Notes under the pieces: generated by a model
The model's database searches: none
Told to the model about the DNA's origin: nothing
The model's input: only the letters and a program-made list of their open reading frames with translations
Assembly (NCBI RefSeq): GCF_014695395.1
Contig: NZ_JACJOF010000008.1
Location: 52,639-116,638 of the forward strand
DNA length: 64,000 bases
DNA from: Nodosilinea sp. FACHB-131
Lineage (GTDB): Bacteria > Cyanobacteriota > Cyanobacteriia > Phormidesmidales > Phormidesmidaceae
Direction: 5' to 3'
Program-made: the position numbers and the translations under genes
Part shown: positions 44,175 through 52,122 of the stretch, piece after piece
Position numbering within the stretch: the first letter of the stretch is position 1
Layout of the letters: each line of letters starts with the position of its first letter

Positions 44175-45821
44175 ATGACTGACGCCGCCGTTTCTACTGC
44201 CGCCACCTCCGCCGATATTGCCGCAGCGGTAGAGCAACGGCGCAATTTTGCCATTATTTCTCACCCCGACGCCGGTAAAACGACGCTGACCGAAAAGCTG
44301 CTGCTCTACGGAGGCGCTATTCAAGAAGCTGGGGCGGTGAAGGCCAAGCGAGCCCAGCGCAGCGCCACCTCCGACTGGATGGAGCTGGAGCAGCAGCGGG
44401 GGATTTCGATCACCTCCACGGTGTTGCAGTTTGCCTACGGCGGCTACACCATCAATTTATTGGATACGCCGGGCCACCAAGACTTTAGCGAAGACACCTA
44501 CCGGACGCTCGCCGCCGCCGACAACGCGGTAATGCTCGAAGACGCCGCTAAGGGTCTAGAGCCGCAAACCCTGAAGCTGTTTGAAGTGTGCCGCATGCGA
44601 TCGCTGCCCATCTTCACCTTTTTCAACAAGATGGATCGCCCCGCCCGCGAACCCCTAGAGCTGCTGGATGAGATTGAGCAACGGCTGGGTCTGCAAACCT
44701 ACGCGGTCAACTGGCCGATCGGCATGGGCGATCGCTTCAAGGGCGTGTTTGACCGTCGCCACCAGCAGATTCACCTGTTTGAGCGCAGCATCCACGGCAA
44801 AAAAGCGGCCAAAAACACGGTGCTAGATATTGGCGATCCGCGCATTGAAGACTTGCTCGACCAGGACCTCTACTACCAGTTTAAAGAAGAGCTGGAGGTG
44901 ATCGAAGAAGTGGGGCCAGAGCTAGATCTAGACGCCGTTCACGCCGGGCAGCAGACTCCGGTATTCTTCGGCAGCGCCATGACCAACTTTGGCGTGCAGC
45001 TATTTCTTGATGCCTTTCTCGACTATGCCCTCAAGCCCTCGGCCCACAGCAGCACCCTGGGCGAGATTGCCCCCACTAACGAAGACTTCTCAGGGTTTGT
45101 GTTTAAGCTCCAGGCAAATATGGACCCCAAACACCGCGATCGCATTGCCTTTGTTCGAGTGTGCTCTGGCAAATTTGAGAAAGATATGGTGGTGAGCCAC
45201 GCGCGCAGCGGCAAGTCGGTGCGGCTGTCGCACCCCCAAAAGCTGTTTGGCCAGGGCCGCGAATCGCTGGAAGAAGCCTATCCGGGCGATGTGATTGGTC
45301 TAAATAACCCCGGTGTGTTTGCGATCGGCGACACCATTTACCAGGGCAAGCGGCTGGAGTACGACGGCATCCCCTGCTTTTCGCCGGAGATCTTTGCCTA
45401 CCTCAAGAACCCTAACCCCTCTAAGTACAAGCAGTTCCAAAAGGGCGTGTCAGAGCTGCGCGAAGAAGGGGCGGTGCAGATCATGTTCTCCGCCGACGAG
45501 TCGAAGCGCGACCCCATTCTGGCGGCGGTGGGGCAGCTTCAACTAGAGGTAGTGCAGTACCGCCTGCAAAACGAGTACAACGTCGAAACCCGCATTGAGC
45601 CGCTGCCCTATGCCGTGGCCCGCTGGGTCGACGGCGGCTGGGAGGCTCTTGAAAAAGTGGGTCGACTGTTCAACACTGTTACCGTCAAAGACAGCTGGGA
45701 CCGCCCAGTTCTCCTGTTCCGCAACGAGTGGAACTGTCAGCAGATTCAATCTGACCACCCCGAACTCAAGCTCAGTGCGATCGCCCCCGTAGTCTCCGGC
45801 AAAGAACCCGAAAGTCTCTAG
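44175..45821 (+). CDS. prfC: Peptide chain release factor 3
   Basis: 548 residues. GTPase motifs are complete: [15 protein letters not shown] (G1), [12 protein letters not shown] (G2), [16 protein letters not shown] (G3) and [11 protein letters not shown] (G4). Domains II and III follow ([20 protein letters not shown] and [20 protein letters not shown]). RF3 is the translational GTPase that removes RF1/RF2 from the ribosome after termination. E. coli RF3 is 529 residues, so this is full length with a short N-terminal extension ([20 protein letters not shown]). Stands alone between accessory genes. Confidence 0.95.
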   Translation: MTDAAVSTAATSADIAAAVEQRRNFAIISHPDAGKTTLTEKLLLYGGAIQEAGAVKAKRAQRSATSDWMELEQQRGISITSTVLQFAYGGYTINLLDTPGHQDFSEDTYRTLAAADNAVMLEDAAKGLEPQTLKLFEVCRMRSLPIFTFFNKMDRPAREPLELLDEIEQRLGLQTYAVNWPIGMGDRFKGVFDRRHQQIHLFERSIHGKKAAKNTVLDIGDPRIEDLLDQDLYYQFKEELEVIEEVGPELDLDAVHAGQQTPVFFGSAMTNFGVQLFLDAFLDYALKPSAHSSTLGEIAPTNEDFSGFVFKLQANMDPKHRDRIAFVRVCSGKFEKDMVVSHARSGKSVRLSHPQKLFGQGRESLEEAYPGDVIGLNNPGVFAIGDTIYQGKRLEYDGIPCFSPEIFAYLKNPNPSKYKQFQKGVSELREEGAVQIMFSADESKRDPILAAVGQLQLEVVQYRLQNEYNVETRIEPLPYAVARWVDGGWEALEKVGRLFNTVTVKDSWDRPVLLFRNEWNCQQIQSDHPELKLSAIAPVVSGKEPESL

Positions 45822-45893
45822 AGCTGAGTGCCAGCCGTCTGCCGCCCCTTCGACTTGACTCAAGGGGCAGCAGACTGGCAAAAGGGCAACCGC

Positions 45894-46577
45894 TTACAGC
45901 AGCGGCGTCACGTCTTCGCCACAGTCGTCAGCCAGGTAAGACAGGGCACGAAAGCGTAGCCCCACCAGCTGCTCGTACAGCGGGTTGATTTTGCACATGG
46001 GCGGAATGTGCACCAGCTTTTTGTTGAATAGCACCACATCGCGCTCAAAGGGGCACTGGGAGGGAATCAGTTTGCACACAAACCGGGCCAGGCGCGGGTC
46101 GTGCACCTCCAGCTGGTCGAGCCATTCGCGGGCGGGCTTAAGAGGGTCGATTTTGCCTACTGTTGGGGGGCGCAGTTCGGCAGCAATCTCGTCATTTTCA
46201 GGTTTGAGACTGTAGATGGTCGATCGCACTGAGCTAAGGACGGTGTCTTGCAAATTCAGCGCCTGGCACAGCGCCTGGAGCTGCAAGTCTTCCTCTACCG
46301 AATACACGCCGTCGGCCAGCGCCACCATCACCGCCATCCGCAAAAAGTTCTCGGCCACTTTAGGGTCAGAACCGAGCACCTGCGCCACCTCGGCGGAGGT
46401 AACGGGTTCAAAATGCTCAAAATCGAGTTCGGGGGCCAGTTCGTCTTCGGTAATCGCGGTGATTAGCGCCTTCTCATCGTCGTCAAAATCGCCGTCGGCC
46501 CAGGCCAGGGTGAGCAGCCCTCGGAGCCAGACCTTAATCTGCTCCTGGGTGTAGGGAGACTGAGTGACTGCGGGCAT
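45894..46577 (-). CDS. TerB-like plus Mo-dependent nitrogenase C-terminal domain fusion
   Basis: 227 residues. Residues ~8-130 form a TerB-like helical domain with acidic loops (TLAWADGDFDDDEKALITAI; MVALADGVYSVEEDLQLQAL). Residues ~143-227 are the Mo-dependent nitrogenase C-terminal family: PLKPAREWLDQLEVHDPRLA, KLIPSQCPFERDVVLFNKKL, HIPPMCKINPLYEQLVGLRF and RALSYLADDCGEDV. That domain takes its name from its link with nitrogenase genes in cyanobacteria but is often encoded apart from them. No nif genes are in the window. A strong ribosome site (AGGAGG just before the ATG) indicates good expression. Confidence 0.88.
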   Translation of the reverse strand: MPAVTQSPYTQEQIKVWLRGLLTLAWADGDFDDDEKALITAITEDELAPELDFEHFEPVTSAEVAQVLGSDPKVAENFLRMAVMVALADGVYSVEEDLQLQALCQALNLQDTVLSSVRSTIYSLKPENDEIAAELRPPTVGKIDPLKPAREWLDQLEVHDPRLARFVCKLIPSQCPFERDVVLFNKKLVHIPPMCKINPLYEQLVGLRFRALSYLADDCGEDVTPLL

Positions 46578-46730
46578 AGATCCTCCTCAAAAGTCAGTGC
46601 GATGGTCACGGCGCAACCTCTTCAACAGGCAAAGGCCTAAGACTCTCTCTGCAGAACCATCGTGGTATCAAAAGCCACAAAGATGGGCAAACAGGCTGTA
46701 GCGTTTTAATCTTAGCGCTGCTACTTTAAG

Positions 46731-46751
46731 ACTGCCCTAAGCTAGGGCAGT
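46731..46751. terminator. Hairpin, possible terminator or regulatory stem
   Basis: CTGCCCTA/TAGGGCAG with flanking A/T pair (9 bp) and a 3-nt loop, followed on the + strand by TTTCCC. There is no + strand gene within 900 bp upstream except prfC, so its role as a terminator is uncertain. Confidence 0.5.
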
Positions 46752-47026
46752 TTCCCACTGTAGGTGCGGAGTGGAAGCCAATCCAGTAATTATTAGACGA
46801 CACGGGTAGGGATCCGGCTTTCAGACAAATCGAAGATGAGCTGTGCCGCTAGCCGCTGGGTTGAGATGCTGCAATATCTCTTCCTCATTTTGTGATTGCG
46901 GCGAGCGCACCTGCCCTCAAAGGACGAGGAAAACAGAGCGTAAAACCTTTAATACTCCTGTGTTCTGCAAACTGGGGTAGCTGGATTACTATCCTATATC
47001 CTAGCCATTGGCTGATTGAATATTCG

Positions 47027-47165
47027 GGGGTTAGCCGTCTATTGGTGCCCGTACACTCCAAATAGCAACAAGATCTTCGATCCTCGGACAGTTGACTTTT
47101 GAAATAAACAGGTTAGCGTAAGATGCCACTGATGCGATCGCTTCTCGTCAACCATAGAGTGAAGT
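47027..47165 (+). repeat. Copy B of the dispersed structured non-coding element
   Basis: Starts GGGGTTAGCCGTCTATTGG and ends CTTCTCGTCAACCATAGAGT, matching copy A (33414-33546). The middle shares AAGATCTTCGAT and CACTGATG. The core length differs by one nucleotide between copies. The element ends about 318 nt before an accessory gene, as copy A ends about 190 nt before one. Confidence 0.6.
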
Positions 47166-47482
47166 CTTTGTGTATCACACAAGTCATGCACCATTAAGGG
47201 AAAAGGGATTGAACTCGCATGTTACTGTTGACTCTCAAAACCTGTCTGGATTGTTGTAGGGAACTACTAGATCCAATTAATTGTCAATCAATTAGACTCT
47301 GGCCTTTTGTTGGCGAATAAATCTCTATTTCGCTGTCACTGAATTCTATCTATTGCTCAAGCAAAATTCCGTGTTCCACACAATTTCAGCTATGAATCAA
47401 AAAACTTCATATTTTTAACCGCACGCGACGCCATCGAAATCTAGTGGTTTAGATATAATTTATCAAAAATATTGGAAAACCC

Positions 47483-48565
47483 ATGGCCATAGATATACTC
47501 AATCTAAACGCTAAGCATGGAAAAGCAAATAGAGAAAGAGTGCGTGGGCTGGACACACTTCGGTTTTTTCTGGCACTATGGGTTGTTTTTGGTCATCTTG
47601 GAATTTTTCCGATAGGAATAGACGAAAACAACGTTCTAGGTAAAATATTTGCAGGAATTTACGGCAACTTTTTTTCTGCTCCTGCCGCAGTCATCGTATT
47701 TTTTGTTATTTCTGGCTTTTGCATCCACTATCCATTCCGAAACAATAAGAAGCTACTTCTAATTCCTTACTTTGCTCGTCGGCATTTGAGAATCTGGGTG
47801 CCTGTCATAGCAACACTTCTGATCGGGCTGCCGCTTGGGGTAAAGCTAACTTTATTACAAAATTCTATCCTGTGGAGTTTGCTAGCAGAAGAAATCTACT
47901 ACCTAATTTATCCTGGTCTCTTGCTTTTGAGGAGGAGGTTCGGGTGGCGGAACATTCTCATCGCATCCTATATTATGGCCATTTTGGTCATCTTAAGTGA
48001 CCCTTTGGCAGGCAATTATCCCTCATATGGACCCTATTTGAACTGGGTTTTGGGATTGCCATGCTGGTTGTTAGGCTGTTGTTTGGCAGAAGAAACAGAC
48101 AGACTGTTCACTTCCGACACACAGCTTAAAGTCAATATCTGGAATTGGCGGCTTGCCGCTTGGTTTCTAAGCTTTACTTGCAGTGCTTTAAGATTTCACT
48201 CGCCAATTAAATATCCTTGGACTTTAACTCTGTTTGCTGTTTTCGCTTTCTTCTGGCTAGAAAAAGAGGTTTTATACTATCGAATCAATGCTCCCGTTCC
48301 CTTATTTGAAAAGGCGGGTAAAGGTAGTTACTCGATTTACCTTGTTCATCTACTTGGTCCTGCTCTTTATACATATTGGTCACTACCCACGTTTTCGCCC
48401 GTCATGCACTGGCTAATACAAATTATATTTACTCTGCTTCTATGCTATGTCTTTTACTTGTTGGTAGAGAAACCTTCTCATCTACTGGCCAGGGCAGTGG
48501 CAGAAAAGCTATCTCCTAACTCGTCTAAAACAGCTACAACCCAAGTACGTAAACAGCAGTCTTAG
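47483..48565 (+). CDS. Acyltransferase family 3 membrane protein (OafA/YrhL-like)
   Basis: 360 residues with about ten membrane helices. The N-terminal motif RGLDTLRFFLALWVVFGHLG carries the conserved Arg and His of acyltransferase family 3. VFFVISGFCIHYPFRN and ILWSLLAEEIYYLIYPGLL are the next conserved loops. These enzymes move acetyl or succinyl groups onto surface polysaccharides such as O-antigen or exopolysaccharide. The C-terminal soluble SGNH domain found in some relatives is missing. The gene is AT-rich and isolated, consistent with acquisition. Confidence 0.88.
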   Translation: MAIDILNLNAKHGKANRERVRGLDTLRFFLALWVVFGHLGIFPIGIDENNVLGKIFAGIYGNFFSAPAAVIVFFVISGFCIHYPFRNNKKLLLIPYFARRHLRIWVPVIATLLIGLPLGVKLTLLQNSILWSLLAEEIYYLIYPGLLLLRRRFGWRNILIASYIMAILVILSDPLAGNYPSYGPYLNWVLGLPCWLLGCCLAEETDRLFTSDTQLKVNIWNWRLAAWFLSFTCSALRFHSPIKYPWTLTLFAVFAFFWLEKEVLYYRINAPVPLFEKAGKGSYSIYLVHLLGPALYTYWSLPTFSPVMHWLIQIIFTLLLCYVFYLLVEKPSHLLARAVAEKLSPNSSKTATTQVRKQQS

Positions 48566-48649
48566 GGCGCATTGTCGGCCCAAGATTTTTAGCTCTCCTC
48601 ACTTGCCGTTTTAACCCTGAGCGCACCATTCCAATTCTTATTTAGATTA

Positions 48650-48669
48650 ATGGAGGCGATCGCCTCCAT
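48650..48669. terminator. Palindrome after the acyltransferase gene, possible terminator
   Basis: A perfect 20-bp palindrome (ATGGAGGCGAT centred on a HIP1 GCGATCGC) is followed by CTAGATTTT. It may terminate the acyltransferase transcript or simply be an extended HIP1 site. The rest of 48566-48865 shows no gene. Confidence 0.45.
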
Positions 48670-48865
48670 CTAGATTTTGCACCCAGGTGGACGCAGCGAG
48701 CCAGGGTTGAGATAGCTTTAACTTGCGATCGCCATTTAACCTACTTAAATATCTAGCCCCGGGAGCAAACTAGACTTTTATGGGTTTCTTATCGTTTTTG
48801 CTTACCCTCGAAGGAGACTGAGTAGTTTAGTATCTATGCCAAGACCGTCCTCCACGAGGTAAACC

Positions 48866-49345
48866 ATGAGCAATTACACAACCGCAGAACTGCAAACCCT
48901 AGTCAAGGCCCCAATGATGACTGGGCTTTCGGTGGCCATGGTTGATATGGGCATTGTCTCTACGGCCATTGAAGCGGCGGCGATGTCAAAACAAATTGCT
49001 GGGGCTGCCCAAAAATATCCCACCAACTCCATCATTCAAGCGGCTTTCTCAGAAGAAACCATGAAGAGCAATCAGGTCAAGCTCGACAGGCCTGATATCA
49101 AGCCCGAAGATGTCAAATCGGGAGCCATGATCGACAGCGCGATCGCCGACATTAGTGCCGCTCTAACCCTAGTAGACGGCAAAGCCTCTGCTGAGGAGGT
49201 TGCTGAGTACAAGCAGTTTGTCTACGACTGCGGTGCCGCTGTCGCCGCTGCGGCTGGTGAAGGGCTGTTTGGTACTGGCAGCAATAAGGTCAGCACCGCT
49301 GAAGCTGCCGCTTTGGCCAAGTTTAAGGTGGCTCTGGGCCTCTAA
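48866..49345 (+). CDS. Hypothetical protein, first gene of a three-gene cluster
   Basis: 159 residues, all-helical, with an alanine-rich composition (GMVDMGIVSTAIEAAAM-like stretches; AAAVAAAAGEGLFGTGSNKV). No signal peptide or membrane segment. It begins MSNYTTAELQTLVKAPMMTG, and AAEEVAEYKQFVYDCGAAVA contains a lone cysteine. Family not recognised. Followed 300 bp later by a lipoprotein gene and then a third unknown gene, all on the + strand. Confidence 0.7.
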   Translation: MSNYTTAELQTLVKAPMMTGLSVAMVDMGIVSTAIEAAAMSKQIAGAAQKYPTNSIIQAAFSEETMKSNQVKLDRPDIKPEDVKSGAMIDSAIADISAALTLVDGKASAEEVAEYKQFVYDCGAAVAAAAGEGLFGTGSNKVSTAEAAALAKFKVALGL

Positions 49346-49646
49346 GATGGGGGAGGGGTGCGGTGCGTGACATGTATAGTCTGCGGCAGCCGAGACTTGG
49401 GAACCGCCTTAAAGTGAGTATCCAATCAGAAGCGCACTGGAGAGATGGTGCTCGATCAGCCTTAGGGGCGCTACGGTCAAATACCGGTTTGATCTTGCAG
49501 ACTAGACAAATACCCCGATTACTTTTGGTAAAGGATAATTTTTGCTTACCCAAGCTTTATGTTTCTGTGCCAAGGTCAACGATAATCCCCAAGTAGCCCT
49601 AGAGCGTTCTAGGGCGTTTGCTATTTGTCTATTTAAGGAGAAAATT

Positions 49647-50300
49647 ATGAGTTTTACCCGCTGGTTGCGGCGGCTAGCACCCCTCATGGTGTGTCTAGTG
49701 CTGCTGGTTAGCGCTTGCACTTCAGCCCCATCTAAATACGACCAGGTGCAAAAAGACACTACTGGTTTTGGTTCTCCTGCGGCGGTCGATAAAAAAGCCG
49801 AAAAGGGCGGTACCTTCAATGCCTTTTTCCCTGACAACCAGGACGGCTACAACGTCATTCCCTACCAGGAGAAGAAAGGGTTTGCGGAGTATAAGCTCGA
49901 GCAGGATGGCAAGACCGTAGCTATGCTCACTATCAGCGATACCACCAGTGTGCCTGGCTCAGCGGAGAAATACATCACTGCTACCCAGTCCATCAGCGGC
50001 TTTCCAACCGTGGAGCAGGGCAGCACCGCCAGCGGGGTGCTGGTGAACGATCGCTACCAGGTCAAGGTGCTCTCTCGCGATCCCTCTTTTACCAAAGAAG
50101 ACCGGGCAGCCTGGCTACAAAAGTTTGACCTCCAAGGTCTAGCTCAGCTCAAAGGGGCGATTAACCCCGTTGCTAAACCCTCTGCCGCGCTGCCCCAGGC
50201 CCCTACCGCCGCACCACCCTCCGCTCGGCCCAAGGATGGGTTTAAGTTGCCCCGGGTGAAGCTGCCGAGTCCGTCTCCCAGTCTTCAGCCTGCCTCTTAA
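49647..50300 (+). CDS. Putative lipoprotein, second gene of the cluster
   Basis: 217 residues from the ATG at 49647, chosen because AAGGAG lies 7 nt upstream (49635) and the signal peptide starts here; a longer frame from 49542 is not used. MSFTRWLRRLAPLMVCLVLL-VSAC is a lipoprotein signal with lipobox VSAC. The mature protein has a beta-strand-rich domain (KKGFAEYKLEQDGKTVAMLT) of the kind seen in PsbP-like lipoproteins, then a Pro/Lys-rich tail. PsbP likeness is weak and not asserted. Confidence 0.75.
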   Translation: MSFTRWLRRLAPLMVCLVLLVSACTSAPSKYDQVQKDTTGFGSPAAVDKKAEKGGTFNAFFPDNQDGYNVIPYQEKKGFAEYKLEQDGKTVAMLTISDTTSVPGSAEKYITATQSISGFPTVEQGSTASGVLVNDRYQVKVLSRDPSFTKEDRAAWLQKFDLQGLAQLKGAINPVAKPSAALPQAPTAAPPSARPKDGFKLPRVKLPSPSPSLQPAS

Positions 50301-50365
50301 TGAGTCAGCAATGCAAACGGCGATGACGGCGATCTAGAAACCAGGGCAGACCTAAGGAGTAAGTT

Positions 50366-51250
50366 GTGAGCAAAAAAATCTACGAAATTGTCGATAAGCT
50401 TCCCACTGGGGGCTTGACCGTGCGGGCGCTGAAGACCCTCGACACCTTTGTGCCCGGTCAGTGGAATAATCTGGTGGGCTTTGACAACACCATCAAAACC
50501 GTCACGGGCGAAACTGACCCGGCCATGGTGCAGGCGATTGGCGAACGGGCGATCGCCCTCTTCAACGACAAAAAGCAGGGCTACCAGAGCGCCCTCTGGC
50601 TTTACGAAACTGTTGATTCCGCCTCCGGCTTGCTAGGGGCAGCGGCGCTAGCCAACCGCATTGGCCAAGACACCTTCTTGGGCTTTCTCAAAAACCTCTC
50701 CCCCAAGCCCGAAAAAGCGCAAACCATCGACCTGGTGGTGAAGCTGGTGGCTGAGGTGGTGGCTTTCTGCAAAATCAGCGGCATCCCCGGCGACAGCCTG
50801 GGCGACTTTCTCGCCGCCCTGGGCGACTACAGCAGCGAGTCGCTGGTGCGCATGGCTGCCTTGGTCAGCTTTGACGGCATCATTCCCTTAGGAGCCGACT
50901 TTTCGACCAAAGCGCTCAATGCCATCAAGGGCATGGGTGCTAGCGATCTTGAAGCCAATCAAACCTTCAAGGGCATCAAGAACGAAATTCCCGGTGGTAA
51001 CGACAAGGCTAAGCTCTCCTTTATGACCGAGAGTTTTGAATCGACCAAGGGTTGGATGGACCGCTTTGTGACTGACCACAACATCACCCAGAGCGGTTTG
51101 GTTGACAATCTGGGCGGCTTCATCGAAGGCTCTAAGGGCAAGCTCGACTACCTGGGCGCGTTCCTTGATATGTCGGTGAAGTACTACGAGCACACCGGTA
51201 CCCAAACCCTGGCTCGCCGGTTGATCGAGCGCGCTGTGGCTGAGATCTAG
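50366..51250 (+). CDS. Hypothetical protein, third gene of the cluster
   Basis: 294 residues from a GTG with AAGGAG about 8 nt upstream. Largely helical, no signal or membrane segment, many Gly/Ala/Lys-Asp pairs (LYETVDSASGLLGAAALANR; VKLVAEVVAFCKISGIPGDS). A second half repeats similar helices. Lies 65 bp after the lipoprotein gene and ends in a strong terminator, so the three genes probably form an operon. Function unknown. Confidence 0.75.
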   Translation: MSKKIYEIVDKLPTGGLTVRALKTLDTFVPGQWNNLVGFDNTIKTVTGETDPAMVQAIGERAIALFNDKKQGYQSALWLYETVDSASGLLGAAALANRIGQDTFLGFLKNLSPKPEKAQTIDLVVKLVAEVVAFCKISGIPGDSLGDFLAALGDYSSESLVRMAALVSFDGIIPLGADFSTKALNAIKGMGASDLEANQTFKGIKNEIPGGNDKAKLSFMTESFESTKGWMDRFVTDHNITQSGLVDNLGGFIEGSKGKLDYLGAFLDMSVKYYEHTGTQTLARRLIERAVAEI

Positions 51251-51325
51251 CTTCCTGGCGTAACTATGCTTGGTAAAAACCTAGACTTTTCGCTAGCCAA
51301 GTAAACTCAAAAGTTTTGCTCCTGA

Positions 51326-51359
51326 CGCCCGGCTGAGAAAATTCAGCTGGGCTTTTTTG
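51326..51359 (+). terminator. Rho-independent terminator of the three-gene cluster
   Basis: Stem GCCCGGCTGA/TCAGCTGGGC (10 bp, one G-U pair) with loop GAAAAT, followed by TTTTTT. Confidence 0.9.
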
Positions 51360-51416
51360 TGACTATGGGCAGCTCCACGCTCTGTACGGAGAACATATGA
51401 ACCTATTGATACACGG

Positions 51417-51449
51417 ATTACCGAATGGTAATTTAATACAAATGTATTA
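51417..51449 (+). promoter_or_regulatory. Two perfect palindromes upstream of the LexA-like gene
   Basis: ATTACC-GAAT-GGTAAT (51417-51432) and TAATACA-AA-TGTATTA (51434-51449), directly adjacent and ending 10 nt before the ATG. They look like operator half-sites for a dimeric regulator, most simply the LexA-like protein itself. Neither matches the published cyanobacterial LexA consensus (RGTAC-N3-DGTWCB). Confidence 0.6.
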
Positions 51450-51459
51450 GTGCTGAGTT

Positions 51460-52086
51460 ATGACTCTTCTCCCCTCAGAGCGCTGTTTGCACGATTGTTT
51501 GAAGCAATGGATTGATCTATACGGTTACTCCCCCTCCATTCGAGAGATAAAATCGGCTTTGCCAAAATCCTCCACGTCCTTTGTTCAAGACTTGTTGAAT
51601 AGGTTGCAGCAGAAGGGGTTCATCGTCAGAGTTCAGGGTCAGGCGCGATCGATTTGCATGCTATACGGTGAGTTGCCCCTAAAAGGAATCGTTCAGGCAG
51701 GCTACCTCACGGAGCATCCCGAAAGATTTTTTGAGCGCGTGCGGCTAGACGGCAAGCGTTATCGAGAAGGCGACTACGCCCTCCAAGTTAGCGGCGACAG
51801 CATGGTGGATGCCCAAATTCTCGATGGCGACATTGTAGTTGTGCGCCCCACTGAGGACATTTGGGCCATTCGACCTGGCCAGATTGCTGTGGTTTGGCTT
51901 GACGGTGAGGGTACTACCCTCAAGCACGTTTACTACAGCGAAGGCGAAACCCAAATTACGCTTAGTCCTGCCAATCCGGCTCACCTAACCCGCACCTTAG
52001 AGCGTTCCCAGGTGGAAGTTCAGGGGATTTTGGTCGGCCAACACCGCCTTGATGAGGGCCTCTGGGTTGCTGTAGATGCCGATTGA
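51460..52086 (+). CDS. LexA-type repressor with intact self-cleavage residues
   Basis: 208 residues. N-terminal winged-helix DNA-binding domain (CLKQWIDLYGYSPSIREIKS, FVQDLLNRLQQKGFIVRVQG), then the peptidase S24 domain. The cleavage bond Ala80-Gly81 (GIVQAGYLTE), Ser114 (VSGDSMVDAQ) and Lys155 (GTTLKHVYYS) are all present. In several cyanobacteria (for example Synechocystis) LexA lacks these residues and does not self-cleave; here the full set is kept, so DNA-damage-triggered cleavage is predicted. It may also be a prophage-like repressor, but no phage genes are near. Adjacent palindromes suggest autoregulation. Confidence 0.85.
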   Translation: MTLLPSERCLHDCLKQWIDLYGYSPSIREIKSALPKSSTSFVQDLLNRLQQKGFIVRVQGQARSICMLYGELPLKGIVQAGYLTEHPERFFERVRLDGKRYREGDYALQVSGDSMVDAQILDGDIVVVRPTEDIWAIRPGQIAVVWLDGEGTTLKHVYYSEGETQITLSPANPAHLTRTLERSQVEVQGILVGQHRLDEGLWVAVDAD

Positions 52087-52122
52087 GATTTCTGAAATTT
52101 TTTAGTCTTACTTCAGGTTCGC

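Larger units (their letters stand above)
46578..47482. other. Long non-coding region
   Basis: About 905 bp between divergent genes with no supportable open frame. It holds a hairpin (46731-46751) and copy B of the structured element (47027-47165), then AT-rich sequence up to the acyltransferase start. Confidence 0.6.
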
